From positions 1-64,000 of the forward strand of contig JAKAXE010000003.1 in assembly GCA_021816695.1 (NCBI GenBank): 64,000 bases of DNA, written 5' to 3'. The DNA is from a bacterium (GTDB lineage: Bacteria > Chloroflexota > Dormibacteria > Aeolococcales > Bog-877). Under the pieces are notes generated by a model. It made no database searches. It had not been told where the DNA came from and saw only the letters and a program-made list of their open reading frames with translations. Positions 28,765 to 38,101 of the stretch are shown one piece after another; positions within the stretch are counted from its first letter, which is position 1, and the number at the start of each line of letters is the position of its first letter. The translations under genes were made by a program, and so were the position numbers.

Positions 28765-28947
28765 TCAGGAGATCGGCGTCCGGGGGCGGACCATGGCCTC
28801 AGCGGTGCGGATGTCAGCGGCGGTGACGGTGACCCGCAGGCTCTGCTCGCAGTGGTGACAGATCAGATGGAAGGTGGTGGGCCGGGGGATGTCCCGCGCC
28901 ACCTCCTGTCGGAAGCCACAGGCCTCGCAGCTGACCACCGCACGCAT
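28765..28947 (-). CDS. small zinc-ribbon-like protein
   Basis: MRAVVSCEACGFRQEVARDIPRPTTFHLICHHCEQSLRVTV: CxxC...CxxC. Confidence 0.6.
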   Translation of the reverse strand: MRAVVSCEACGFRQEVARDIPRPTTFHLICHHCEQSLRVTVTAADIRTAEAMVRPRTPIS

Positions 28948-29008
28948 GGTGCCATTGAAGTCCGAGGAGCGGCGCTGAGAGCTGCCGCCAACGGACTGCC
29001 ACACGCCG

Positions 29009-30337
29009 CTACCGAGCCGTAACCGGGCGCTGACCCCAAGAACGCCCCAGCGCCAGCCCCCCAGCGGCCACCAGGCAGACCCCGAGGAAGGCAATGACGT
29101 CGCTGGCCCCCACCACGTCCGCCACTGCCCCCGCGACCAGCAGCGGCAGGGCGATGGCGAGGTTGATGAGCAAAAAGGCGCCCCCAAAGATCCTCCCCCG
29201 GGTCGTCTCCTCGGTGCCTTCCTGGATCAGCACCAGGCAGGGGATGAGCACGGCACCGAGCCCCGCCCCGAAGATCACCGCCAGCCCGATGGCCAGGGGG
29301 ACCAAGGCCCCATCCACCCCCAGCTGACGGAGGATGGGGGGAAGGACGCCCAGGACCAGCATGGCGGCCCCGGCCAGCGTCAGCCCCAGCGAAGCCCTCC
29401 TCGCCCCGCCGGCGATCCCCGGCCGCCGGCTGATGAGGGTCCCGGCCAACACCATGCCCACGGTGGCGGGCACCAGAAGGATGTAGCTGTCCTGCGGTCG
29501 GCGCAGCAGGACGTGCTGCATATAGCCGGCGGAGAGGGCAAAGATGGTGAAGACGATCACCAGGGCCAGGGTCAGCATCCCGAAGGCGAAGGGCAGAATC
29601 GGGCTCTCCCGGATCACCACCAGCACCTCGCGCACCTCTTCCACGGTTCGGCCGATCCCGCGGGAGACGGAACGGGACTCCGAGTGGGCGGCTGCCAGCC
29701 GGGCCCGGATCAGCCAGACAGCGCCCGACGCCAGGGCGAAGAGGCTGGCGCCGAAGTAGTAGGGGCCCTCCTGCCCCAGCAACCGCTGGGCCAGGGATGC
29801 CAGGGGGACGGAGACGACGATGGTCATGACGATGGTCACGGTGAACAGCGAGGTGGCCGCCGGCACGTCCTCGCGCCGCACCAAGGTGGGAATGCTGGCC
29901 GCCTCGGCGGGAGCGAAGAGCTGCCCGACACCGGCGAACACCAGGGTGATGGCATAGAGCGGCGCCGCCTGGTGCTGGGCCACTCCCGTCAATTCCAACA
30001 GGGGCACTCCCAGTACCAGGATCCCCCGGCTGAGGTTGGTCCACATCATGAGGACCTTCTTGTCGTAGCGGTCGGCGAAGATCCCGGCCGGCACCGATAG
30101 GAACACCGCGGGGATGGTGTAGGCCAGGAGGAGGGCAGCGTCGCTGAGGTACAGGTGGGTGAGCGAGTAAATGGACAGCAGGAGCGAGAAGGCGAAGAAC
30201 TTGTCCCCCAGCTGAGCCGCCACCTGCGCGCCCCAGAGGAGACGGAAATCCCTGCTGGCCAAGGCCTGACGGAAGCCGGCGGGGCCAGGAGAGGAGGGCC
30301 GCTGGGTCCCAGGGACCCTCTGGCCCACAGCCGTCAT
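29009..30337 (-). CDS. MFS transporter
   Basis: ASRDFRLLWGAQVAAQLGDKFFAFSLLL...GIFADRYDKKVLMM; ~12 hydrophobic segments. Confidence 0.9.
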   Translation of the reverse strand: MTAVGQRVPGTQRPSSPGPAGFRQALASRDFRLLWGAQVAAQLGDKFFAFSLLLSIYSLTHLYLSDAALLLAYTIPAVFLSVPAGIFADRYDKKVLMMWTNLSRGILVLGVPLLELTGVAQHQAAPLYAITLVFAGVGQLFAPAEAASIPTLVRREDVPAATSLFTVTIVMTIVVSVPLASLAQRLLGQEGPYYFGASLFALASGAVWLIRARLAAAHSESRSVSRGIGRTVEEVREVLVVIRESPILPFAFGMLTLALVIVFTIFALSAGYMQHVLLRRPQDSYILLVPATVGMVLAGTLISRRPGIAGGARRASLGLTLAGAAMLVLGVLPPILRQLGVDGALVPLAIGLAVIFGAGLGAVLIPCLVLIQEGTEETTRGRIFGGAFLLINLAIALPLLVAGAVADVVGASDVIAFLGVCLVAAGGLALGRSWGQRPVTAR

Positions 30338-30350
30338 GGGGCGGAATATA

Positions 30351-31202
30351 TCACTGCCAGTCCCCTTCTCCCTCCCCCAGGACAGTGGCCAGCCTGACCC
30401 ACTGCTCAAGGTCGATCGCCCCCGGGCGCTGGGCGGGGTCGATCTGGGCCATCTCCAACAGCCGACCGGCCCGCTGGGGGCTCACCCCCATGGCCAGGGC
30501 TACCCCGTGCCGCAACTGCTTGCGCCGCTGCTGGAAGATGGGGCGCGCCAGCTGCATAAGAGCCTCCCGCGCCCGGCGTTCGAGCGCCCTACGGGGAACC
30601 AGCTTGACCAGGGCGCTGCTCACCTTGGGGCGCGGCCAGAAGCTCTCCGGGCCCACCTGAAGCCGGACCTCGCAGCTGGCGGCAAGCTGGACCGCCAGCG
30701 TGGCCAGGGACCACCTGCCCACTGGCGCCGCCAGCCGCAGCGCCACCTCCCGTTGGAGCAGGACATGGCAGCTGAGCGGGGCGGGCTCCATGTCCAGCAG
30801 GTGACCGAGGAGCGCACCGGTGATGCTGTAGGGCAGGTTACCCACCACGATGTAGGGCGGGCTGAGCCCCAGCTCCGCCGGGCCGACACGCAGAGCGCTC
30901 TCCTCCACCACCCGGAGCTCGGGGTGGCGGACCCGAAGCAGCCCGAGGGCCACCACCGCGCGGTGGTCCACCTCAACCCCGACCACCGTACGGCCCGCCT
31001 CCAGCAGCCCCTGGGTCAGCGAACCAAGACCCGGCCCGATCTCCAGGACGAGCGGGGGGAGAGCTGGCAGGGACGCCACGATGGCGTCCCGCACCTGCCG
31101 GTCGACCAGGAAGCTTTGTCCCCGGCCCCGCTCCGGGGAGAGGCCGAAGCGCCGGGCCACGGCCCTGGTGGTGGACTCCCGGCATAGGTCGAGCCCCCTC
31201 AC
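30351..31202 (-). CDS. rsmA: 16S rRNA dimethyladenosine transferase
   Basis: RGRGQSFLVDRQVRDAIV, VLEIGPGLGSLTQGLL, VVGNLPYSITGALL; GTG start at 31202 overlapping tatD stop. Confidence 0.95.
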   Translation of the reverse strand: MRGLDLCRESTTRAVARRFGLSPERGRGQSFLVDRQVRDAIVASLPALPPLVLEIGPGLGSLTQGLLEAGRTVVGVEVDHRAVVALGLLRVRHPELRVVEESALRVGPAELGLSPPYIVVGNLPYSITGALLGHLLDMEPAPLSCHVLLQREVALRLAAPVGRWSLATLAVQLAASCEVRLQVGPESFWPRPKVSSALVKLVPRRALERRAREALMQLARPIFQQRRKQLRHGVALAMGVSPQRAGRLLEMAQIDPAQRPGAIDLEQWVRLATVLGEGEGDWQ

Positions 31203-31993
31203 GGCGGGGGAAGCTGGAAGAAGGCCCGGGCCGCGGAACTGCTCCGCTTCGCCACCAACTCCAGCTCCATTCCAAGATGGCCGGCCAGCCAGGACGCCGT
31301 CAACCGAACCAGGGCCGGATGGCACAGGCGGCCGCGAAGCGGATGAGGCGCCAGGAACGGGGAGTCGGTCTCCAGGAGCAGCAGCTCAGGGGGCACCGCC
31401 AGCACCGCCTCCCGCAGCTCCGCGGCGGACCGAAAGGTGAGGTTGCCGGCGAACGAGCAGTGGAGCTTGCGGGATACCGCTGCCTGCGCGAACCCGGCGC
31501 CCCCGCTGAAGCAGTGGAGCATGGTCGGGACCCGCGGGGAGGCGTCCAGCACCTCCAGCAGCTCCCAGCCCGCGTCTCGCTGGTGGATTACCACCGGCTT
31601 GCCGACCTCCGCGGCCAGCTCCAACATCCCCCGCAGTAGGCTGCGCTGTTCTCCTGGGTCCCAGATGGTCCCCCCATCTCGCTGGTGATAGTCCAGGCCA
31701 ACCTCACCCAGGGCCACGGCCCGCGGGTGGGCGAGGAGGTCCCGCAGTTCCCGCCTCTCCGCGCCCGAAGGGGCACGACCGTTGTTGGGGTGCCAGCCCG
31801 GGGTGAAGTAGACCCCCTGGTAGGTCTCGGCCAGCTCCCGGGCCCGGTGGTTCTCGGCCGGGGAGTCCCCACTGGTGACCATCTGCAATACCCCGGCGGC
31901 GGCGGCCGCGGAGATCGCCTCTTCGGCGGGCATCCCTCGCCTCTCCAGCTCATCCAAGTGGCAGTGGGCGTCCACCAGCTGGATCTCACCCAT
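31199..31993 (-). CDS. tatD: TatD family hydrolase
   Basis: LVDAHCHLDELE, LGEVGLDYHQRD, LLLETDSPFLAPHPLRGR. Confidence 0.95.
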   Translation of the reverse strand: MGEIQLVDAHCHLDELERRGMPAEEAISAAAAAGVLQMVTSGDSPAENHRARELAETYQGVYFTPGWHPNNGRAPSGAERRELRDLLAHPRAVALGEVGLDYHQRDGGTIWDPGEQRSLLRGMLELAAEVGKPVVIHQRDAGWELLEVLDASPRVPTMLHCFSGGAGFAQAAVSRKLHCSFAGNLTFRSAAELREAVLAVPPELLLLETDSPFLAPHPLRGRLCHPALVRLTASWLAGHLGMELELVAKRSSSAARAFFQLPPP

Positions 31994-32666
31994 GGCGCGC
32001 GTCTCGGGGTGGGGCCTCCACCACCACCGTGCACTCCCCGCGCGCCGGTGCCGAGCGGAACTGCGCCGCCAGCTCAGCGGCGGTGCCGAGGTGCCAGCTC
32101 TCATGCAGCTTGGAGATCTCCCGAGCCACCGCCAGCTGCCGGTCCGGCAGCAGCTCAGCTAAGAGCGAGAGGGTCGCGGGCAAGCGCTGCGGGGCCTCGA
32201 AGAAGACCAGGGCCAGGTCGGGCGCCGAGCCCAGAACCCGCGCCATCCGACCGCGGGTTCGGGGCAAAAAGCCAAGGAAGGCGAAGCGGTCGGCGCGCAG
32301 CCCAGAAGCTGCCACAGCGGCCACCACCGCCGAGGGGCCGGGGATTGCCAGCACCTGGTGGCCTGCGGCCCGCACCGCGGCCACCAGCCTTCGGCCGGGG
32401 TCGCTGATCCCCGGGGTGCCGGCGTCCGAGATCAGGGCGACGTCAACGCGGTCCAGCGCCGCGAGAACCTTCTCGATGCGCTCCGCCTCCCGTGGCGCGG
32501 GCAGGGAGATCATCTGCGGCCTTAGCCCCAGGTGGTCGAGCAGGCGGCGGCTGTGCCTGGGGTCCTCTGCGACCACCACCGGGGCGGAGCGCAGGACCTG
32601 TTCGGCGCGATGGGAGACGTCGCCCAGGTTGCCGATCGGAGTGGCCACCACGTGGAGGGTTCCCAT
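31986..32666 (-). CDS. rsmI: 16S rRNA (cytidine(1402)-2'-O)-methyltransferase
   Basis: GTLHVVATPIGNLGDVSHRA, ISDAGTPGISDPGRRLV. Confidence 0.95.
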   Translation of the reverse strand: MGTLHVVATPIGNLGDVSHRAEQVLRSAPVVVAEDPRHSRRLLDHLGLRPQMISLPAPREAERIEKVLAALDRVDVALISDAGTPGISDPGRRLVAAVRAAGHQVLAIPGPSAVVAAVAASGLRADRFAFLGFLPRTRGRMARVLGSAPDLALVFFEAPQRLPATLSLLAELLPDRQLAVAREISKLHESWHLGTAAELAAQFRSAPARGECTVVVEAPPRDARHG

Positions 32667-32678
32667 CTGGAGGCGGCC

Positions 32679-35429
32679 TCAGGGGGTCGGCCGCGGCCCC
32701 CGCCGCGCCCGCACGAACTCCCCCACCAGCGTGCCGACCGCCTCCACCGGTTGGTCGGATATGGTCGCCCGGGGCAGGGCGTCGACGAAGCTCTGACCGT
32801 AGCGGCGCTGGTGGATCCGAGGGTCACAGACCACCACCGCGCCCCGGTCCTCCCGGCCCCGCACCAGCCGGCCGAACCCCTGCTTGAGGCGAAGCACGGC
32901 CTCCGGGAGGGAGAGCTGAGTGAAGGAGTCGGGGCGGCCCCGGGCCCGGGCCTGGAAGATGGGGTCGGAGGGCACCGGGAAGGGCAGCTTGTCGATGACG
33001 ACACACTGGAGCAGATCGCCGGGCAGGTCGATCCCCTCCCAAAAGCTGCTGGTGCCCATGAGCACGGTGCGGGGGTGGTCGCGAAAGCCGCGCAGCAGCT
33101 GGTTGCGGGTCCCGTCCAGCCCCTGGGCCAGGAGGGCGATCCCCCGGCCCTGGAGGCGTGGGCGCAGCCGGGAGGCAACCTCTCTCAGGGCGGCGTACCC
33201 GGTGAAGAGGACCAGCGTGCGCCCGCCCAGGTCGGTGGCCACCTCGTCGACCAGCCGGGCCACCACCTCAGCGTGCCGGGGGTCGTCATGGGGCGGGATC
33301 CCCCTGGGGATGCAGAGAAGCGCTTGGCTCAGGAAGTCGAACGGCGAGTCCAGCACCAGCTCCTCCCCGCCGTCGAATCCCAGCCGGTCGCGCACGTAGC
33401 GAAACGAGCCCGCCACCGCCAGGGTGGCCGAGGTGAGCACCACCGTGTCCATCCGGGAGAAGAGCTGCTCGGACAGGGTGGCTCCGATCTCATAGGGGGC
33501 GGAGCGCAGCACCGCGCGGCCCCTGGCCTCCAGCTCCGCCCAGACCACCCGCGGGCTCTCCGCCGGCTCGCCGGCCGCAGCTACCAGGGCGGAGCCCAGG
33601 AAGTCGGCGCAGCTCTGGAGGGCGTCCGCCGCCAACAGGCATTCCCGAGCGGCGTTGTCCGGTTGCGGCCAAAGCATCTCCTGCAAGGGCGCGGCTACCG
33701 CCGCCTGTCGCAGCCCTACCGCGGCCCGTTGAGCGGCCGCCTGGGCACGGCCCAGCGCGCGGGAACATCGGGTCCAGGCCGGGTCCCCGGCCAGCCGCGG
33801 GTCCAGCACCAGGGCCCCGCGGTCGCCGTCCTCGGCCCTCTTCTCCAGCAGCTGCCGCAGCTCCGCGAAGGCGCCCTGCGCCCCCTCGCGGGCCGAGCGC
33901 AGCCAGCCTCCCAGGGGAGCGTCGGCGAACCGGGGCAGCCTGTCGACCACCGCGGCGACTCTTCCTGGCCCCAGACGGTCCGACTGGGCCTGGGTGGCGG
34001 CCTCCTCGAGGTGGTGGGCCTCGTCCACCACGAGCCGCCGGGACTCGGGCAGGATGGATCCGCCGCTGTCGGCGTCGGCCAGGAGCAGGGCGTGGTTGAC
34101 GATGACCAGGTCCGCCTCGCGAGCCTCCAACCGGGCTCGAGCCATGAAGCATCGCCGGTCCCGCCAGTTGTGGCAGGCCGGCCCCAGGCAGTCGTCCACC
34201 GCCGAGCCCACCTGCTCCCACAGCTCGGGGTCGCGGCCCGCCAGCCTAAGCTCCCCCCGATCCCCGGTCTCGGTCTGCTCCGCCCAGACCACCAGGCGCA
34301 GCTGGAAGCGGAGCTCGTCGAGGTCCCGGCGCCGCCCCCCAGAGGGAGCCGAGCGAAGCCATCTCTCCAGCCGCCTCAGGCTCACGTAGTTGCCCCGGCC
34401 CTTGAGCACCACGGCCCTCACCGGCAGGGGCCGCGCCGCCTCCAGCGCAGGCAGGTCCTTCCCCACCAGCTGCTCCTGGAGGGTGATGGTGTGGGTGGAG
34501 ATGAGAACGCGGTCCCCGGTGCGGTTGGCCCACTCGCGCGCCGGGTGGAGGTAGGCGAGGGACTTGCCAACCCCGGTGCCGGCCTCAACCAGTAGCCGGA
34601 GCTCCCGGTTGAAGGCCTGGGTCACCGCCACCGCCATCTGCTGCTGCTCCTCGCGAAGCTCAAAGGAGGGATCGGCCGCCGCCAGCACTCCACCCTCAGC
34701 GAAGTCCGCGGCCACCTCGGAAGGGTCGAGCCGACCCCCGGGGTGCGGGCTGGGCGGCGCGGGACGGGACGGCGGCCGGACCGTGAGCCGGTCTTCGACG
34801 CCCGGCCCTGTGGGCTGAAGCTGGCTGGCCATGAACTCGCCCGTCGCCCATCCGCTCCCAGTGGCCATCGCCGCCAGGCGGGCCCTCAAGCCGGGTGTCA
34901 GATTGCGCATCTCCTCCACCAGCCGCCAGAGGAGAAGCCTGGTGGTATCCGCATCCGACAGCGCTCGGTGGGGACGGTCGTGGACCAGGCCCAATGCTTG
35001 GCCGAGCTGCTCCAGGCTGTGGCTGGGCGCGCGGGGCAAGATGATCCGGGCCAGCTCCGAGGTGTCCACGGCCGGGCGCTGGGCGAATTCGGAGGGCAGG
35101 ATAGCGGAGCAGAAGGCGAGGTCGAAGGAGACCCCGTGGCCGACCAGGACGGCTCCGCGGGCGAAATCCGCTAGCTGGGCCACCACCTCCGCAGGGCTCG
35201 GCTGACCGGCCAGGTCGTGGTCAGATAGCCCACAGAGACGCTGGATGGCGAGAGGGAGCGGCTGGCCCGGATCGGCCAGAGAGGTCAGCTGGCCCACAGG
35301 ACCCTCAGCTGTGAAGCGTACAGCCCCCACCTCGATGATCCGGTCGGACCGCGGCGATAGTCCAGTCGTCTCCAGATCGAACGCCACGTACTCAGTCCCG
35401 GGACCGAACTCCAACACTGGGACTCCCAC
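32679..35429 (-). CDS. dinG: DinG-family helicase with N-terminal DnaQ-type 3'-5' exonuclease
   Basis: VAFDLETTGLSPRSDRIIEVGAV exonuclease; EAGTGVGKSLAYLHP, VDEAHHLEEAA, FWEGIDLPGDLLQCVVIDKLPF helicase. Confidence 0.92.
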   Translation of the reverse strand: MGVPVLEFGPGTEYVAFDLETTGLSPRSDRIIEVGAVRFTAEGPVGQLTSLADPGQPLPLAIQRLCGLSDHDLAGQPSPAEVVAQLADFARGAVLVGHGVSFDLAFCSAILPSEFAQRPAVDTSELARIILPRAPSHSLEQLGQALGLVHDRPHRALSDADTTRLLLWRLVEEMRNLTPGLRARLAAMATGSGWATGEFMASQLQPTGPGVEDRLTVRPPSRPAPPSPHPGGRLDPSEVAADFAEGGVLAAADPSFELREEQQQMAVAVTQAFNRELRLLVEAGTGVGKSLAYLHPAREWANRTGDRVLISTHTITLQEQLVGKDLPALEAARPLPVRAVVLKGRGNYVSLRRLERWLRSAPSGGRRRDLDELRFQLRLVVWAEQTETGDRGELRLAGRDPELWEQVGSAVDDCLGPACHNWRDRRCFMARARLEAREADLVIVNHALLLADADSGGSILPESRRLVVDEAHHLEEAATQAQSDRLGPGRVAAVVDRLPRFADAPLGGWLRSAREGAQGAFAELRQLLEKRAEDGDRGALVLDPRLAGDPAWTRCSRALGRAQAAAQRAAVGLRQAAVAAPLQEMLWPQPDNAARECLLAADALQSCADFLGSALVAAAGEPAESPRVVWAELEARGRAVLRSAPYEIGATLSEQLFSRMDTVVLTSATLAVAGSFRYVRDRLGFDGGEELVLDSPFDFLSQALLCIPRGIPPHDDPRHAEVVARLVDEVATDLGGRTLVLFTGYAALREVASRLRPRLQGRGIALLAQGLDGTRNQLLRGFRDHPRTVLMGTSSFWEGIDLPGDLLQCVVIDKLPFPVPSDPIFQARARGRPDSFTQLSLPEAVLRLKQGFGRLVRGREDRGAVVVCDPRIHQRRYGQSFVDALPRATISDQPVEAVGTLVGEFVRARRGPRPTP

Positions 35430-35430
35430 T

Positions 35431-36132
35431 TCAGTTGGGCCGGCTGGTCGAGGTTTCCACCCCAAGCTCGTGGCAGCGCCGCAGGATCAGGCGGGCCACC
35501 TCCTCGGCGTCGATCGGGGCCGTGTCGATCACCATCGCCCCCTCAGGGATGGCGAGCGGAGCTGCCTCCCGGGTGCGGTCGCGGTGGTCCCGCTCGGCCA
35601 GGTCCTCGCGTACCGCGACCTCCGCGCTGGCCAGGCCGAGCCGCTCCAGCTCCGATCGGCGGCGCTCCATCCTGACCTCGAACGGGGCGTCCAGATAGAC
35701 CTTCACCTCCGCGTCAGGGAACACCGTCGAACCGGCGTCCCGGCCGACCGCCACCACGCCAGCGCCTCCCAGCCGGCGCTGCAGAGGAAGGAGGGCGGCA
35801 CGGACCGCCGGCTCGGCGGCGATTCGGGCCAGCAGGACAGCGTTTCCCGGGGCCCACAGTTCGGCGCCCAGGTCACGGCCGCCGATGCGCACCCGCCACG
35901 CTCCTTCGGGAGCCATCGGGTCCAGGTTGACCACCAGATCGAGCCCTCTGACCAGCTCCGCAGCGCCCTCGGGCCCGACCGCGCGCTCGGCCGCCACCAG
36001 CGCGAGGGCCCGGTAGAGGAGCCCGGTGTCGAGGAACGGCAGCTGCAATTCGCGGGCCACCCTCCTCCCCACCGTGGACTTCCCCACCCCGGCCGGCCCG
36101 TCGATGGTCACGGAGATGGGTGCGGACTTCAC
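35431..36132 (-). CDS. cmk: cytidylate kinase
   Basis: VTIDGPAGVGKSTVGRRVARELQLPFLDTGLLYRALAL. Confidence 0.96.
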   Translation of the reverse strand: MKSAPISVTIDGPAGVGKSTVGRRVARELQLPFLDTGLLYRALALVAAERAVGPEGAAELVRGLDLVVNLDPMAPEGAWRVRIGGRDLGAELWAPGNAVLLARIAAEPAVRAALLPLQRRLGGAGVVAVGRDAGSTVFPDAEVKVYLDAPFEVRMERRRSELERLGLASAEVAVREDLAERDHRDRTREAAPLAIPEGAMVIDTAPIDAEEVARLILRRCHELGVETSTSRPN

Positions 36133-36848
36133 ACCAGTCCCGCCTCACGGCGCAGCCGGGTCACCTCGGCCCGGCTCAGTTCGCGCACCGCCCCCGGCGG
36201 GAGGGTGCCCAGCCGGATGCCCGCGAACTCCACCCTCTCCAGGTCGAGGACGGTGGACCCCACCTGCTCCAGGATGCGCCGCAGCTCACGGTTCCGGCCT
36301 TCCCGCAGGGTGACGAAGAGAACCTCCCCCCGGGCCTCGGGCCGGACCGCTGTGGGGTGGGTGGGGCCGTCCTCAAGCACCGGGCCCTCCCGCAGCTCCT
36401 GCAGCTGGCGGCGGGAGATCGGCTGTCCCAGGCGCACCCGGTAGGTCTTGGAGGCACCGTACCTGGGGTGGGTCAGCCTCTGCGACAGCTCGCCATCGTC
36501 GGTGAGGAAGAGAAGGCCCCGGGAGTCCCGGTCCAGACGCCCCACGGGAAAGAGACCGGCCCCGTCCGGGACCAGGTCAAGGACGGTCGGGCGGCCCTCG
36601 GGGTCCCGAACCGTGGAGACCACCCCCACGGGCTTGTTGAGCGCCAGGTACCGCCGGGGCCTCTGTTCGGACGCGACTGGCCGGCCGTCCACCTCGATCA
36701 GGTCGCGGTCCGGCTCTATCAGCTGGCCGCTCGGAGAAGCCGTGACCCGGTTCACCATGACCCGGCCCTGGCGCAAGAGTTCGTCCGCGCCCCTTCGGGA
36801 GGCGATGCCCTGACGGGCCAGCCAGCGTCCAAGCCGCTCAGCCGGCAT
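36129..36848 (-). CDS. rluB: RluB-family rRNA pseudouridine synthase
   Basis: S4 domain ERLGRWLARQGIASRR; VGRLDRDSRGLLFLTDDGELSQRLTHPRY. Confidence 0.94.
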   Translation of the reverse strand: MPAERLGRWLARQGIASRRGADELLRQGRVMVNRVTASPSGQLIEPDRDLIEVDGRPVASEQRPRRYLALNKPVGVVSTVRDPEGRPTVLDLVPDGAGLFPVGRLDRDSRGLLFLTDDGELSQRLTHPRYGASKTYRVRLGQPISRRQLQELREGPVLEDGPTHPTAVRPEARGEVLFVTLREGRNRELRRILEQVGSTVLDLERVEFAGIRLGTLPPGAVRELSRAEVTRLRREAGLV

Positions 36849-37440
36849 CCGCCCTCCCCACGGCCCGGCGCAACCAATCGTTGCCTCCGGCAGGCTCGAG
36901 TGGGGGAAGCTCGTCGATCGACGACAGCCCCACGACCTGCAGGAACCTCAGGGTGGTGGCGAAGAGGCGCGGGCGACCCGGCCCCTCTCCCCTCCCGACC
37001 TCGGTTATTAGGTCGTGAGCCTGAAGCCGCTCCAGCACCGCATCGCAGTTGACCCCCCGGATGGCCTCCACGCTGGCCCTGGATACCGGCTGGCGGTAGG
37101 CGACGATGGCCAGCGTCTCCAGGGCAGGGCGGGAAAGACGTCCGGCCACCTCAGGTTGAAGCGCCCTCTGAACGGCCCAGACCGCGTCCGGGTGGCTCAC
37201 CAGCTGGAGCTGATCGAGGTTGCGTTGCAGCAGAAGTCCCGTGCCCTCGAGGAGCACAGCGGCCAGCTCGGCAGCCCGCCTCACCGCCTGCCTGTCGGCC
37301 CCCAAGGCCGTCGCCAGCTCCGCCACGGCGAGCGGCTCGGCGCGGACGAAGAGGATCGCGACCAGCGCTCCGGCCAGCGCCTCCGGCTCTGACCTCGGCT
37401 CAGCCGCCAACGGGGAGCTCCACCCTGATCGGCCCGCCAC
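36838..37440 (-). CDS. scpB: segregation and condensation protein B
   Basis: LSRPALETLAIVAYRQPVSRASVEAIRGVNCDAVLERL; start approximate. Confidence 0.92.
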   Translation of the reverse strand: MAGRSGWSSPLAAEPRSEPEALAGALVAILFVRAEPLAVAELATALGADRQAVRRAAELAAVLLEGTGLLLQRNLDQLQLVSHPDAVWAVQRALQPEVAGRLSRPALETLAIVAYRQPVSRASVEAIRGVNCDAVLERLQAHDLITEVGRGEGPGRPRLFATTLRFLQVVGLSSIDELPPLEPAGGNDWLRRAVGRADAG

Positions 37441-38101
37441 CTCGCTGCTCGCAGATCGCCAGCCCGCGGTTGAGAAGGTCAAGCAGGGCCATGAAGAGAA
37501 CCACCGCCTCCAGCCGGTCGGCGGCCGCGGCGAAGACCTGGTCGAATATGAGCTCTCCGCGGGCTCGCAGTTCCTCCAGCAGGTGAGCCGATCGGACCTC
37601 AATCGAGTAGCGCGGTGAGGTGGCCTCCATGGTCACCTGGGGAGGCAGGCGGGAGAGCACCTCTCCAAAGGCTGCCGCGAGCGCCTCTGGCTTCAGACGG
37701 ATGGTGGGACGCGGCTCCACGGGCACCCCGAGGACGCGCAGAAATGCCTTGGGGCCGGTGGCGGCGTCCGCCAGCAGCACCTCGGCGGCGGCTTTGAACA
37801 GCCGGTACTCCTCCAGGCGAAGCGCGGGGTCGGGCTCAGGGTCGGCGAGGCTGGGCAGGGGAATCTCCGCCTCCTCGGGGTCGAACCGGCCCAGCTTCAG
37901 CTCCACCAGGCGGGTCAGCTCTCGGAGCGACTCCGCCGCCCACAGCAGGTCCAGGTTGTCTCCGTCCGCCTCCACCCTAGCCCGGAGTCGGGAGCTGAGC
38001 TCCGCCAGGGAGACCTCGGTCGGGTCGAGCTCCCGCCGCTGGAGGGCTGCGGCCAGAGTGGTGAGCTCCTCCAACTGGCTAGTCTGCCCAGGGTCAGCCA
38101 T
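37400..38101 (-). CDS. scpA: segregation and condensation protein A
   Basis: FQVELEVF-type kleisin family pattern: LLWAAESLRELTRLVELKLG, C-terminal VVLFMALLDLLNRGLAICEQ; adjacent to scpB. Confidence 0.85.
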   Translation of the reverse strand: MADPGQTSQLEELTTLAAALQRRELDPTEVSLAELSSRLRARVEADGDNLDLLWAAESLRELTRLVELKLGRFDPEEAEIPLPSLADPEPDPALRLEEYRLFKAAAEVLLADAATGPKAFLRVLGVPVEPRPTIRLKPEALAAAFGEVLSRLPPQVTMEATSPRYSIEVRSAHLLEELRARGELIFDQVFAAAADRLEAVVLFMALLDLLNRGLAICEQRGGGPIRVELPVGG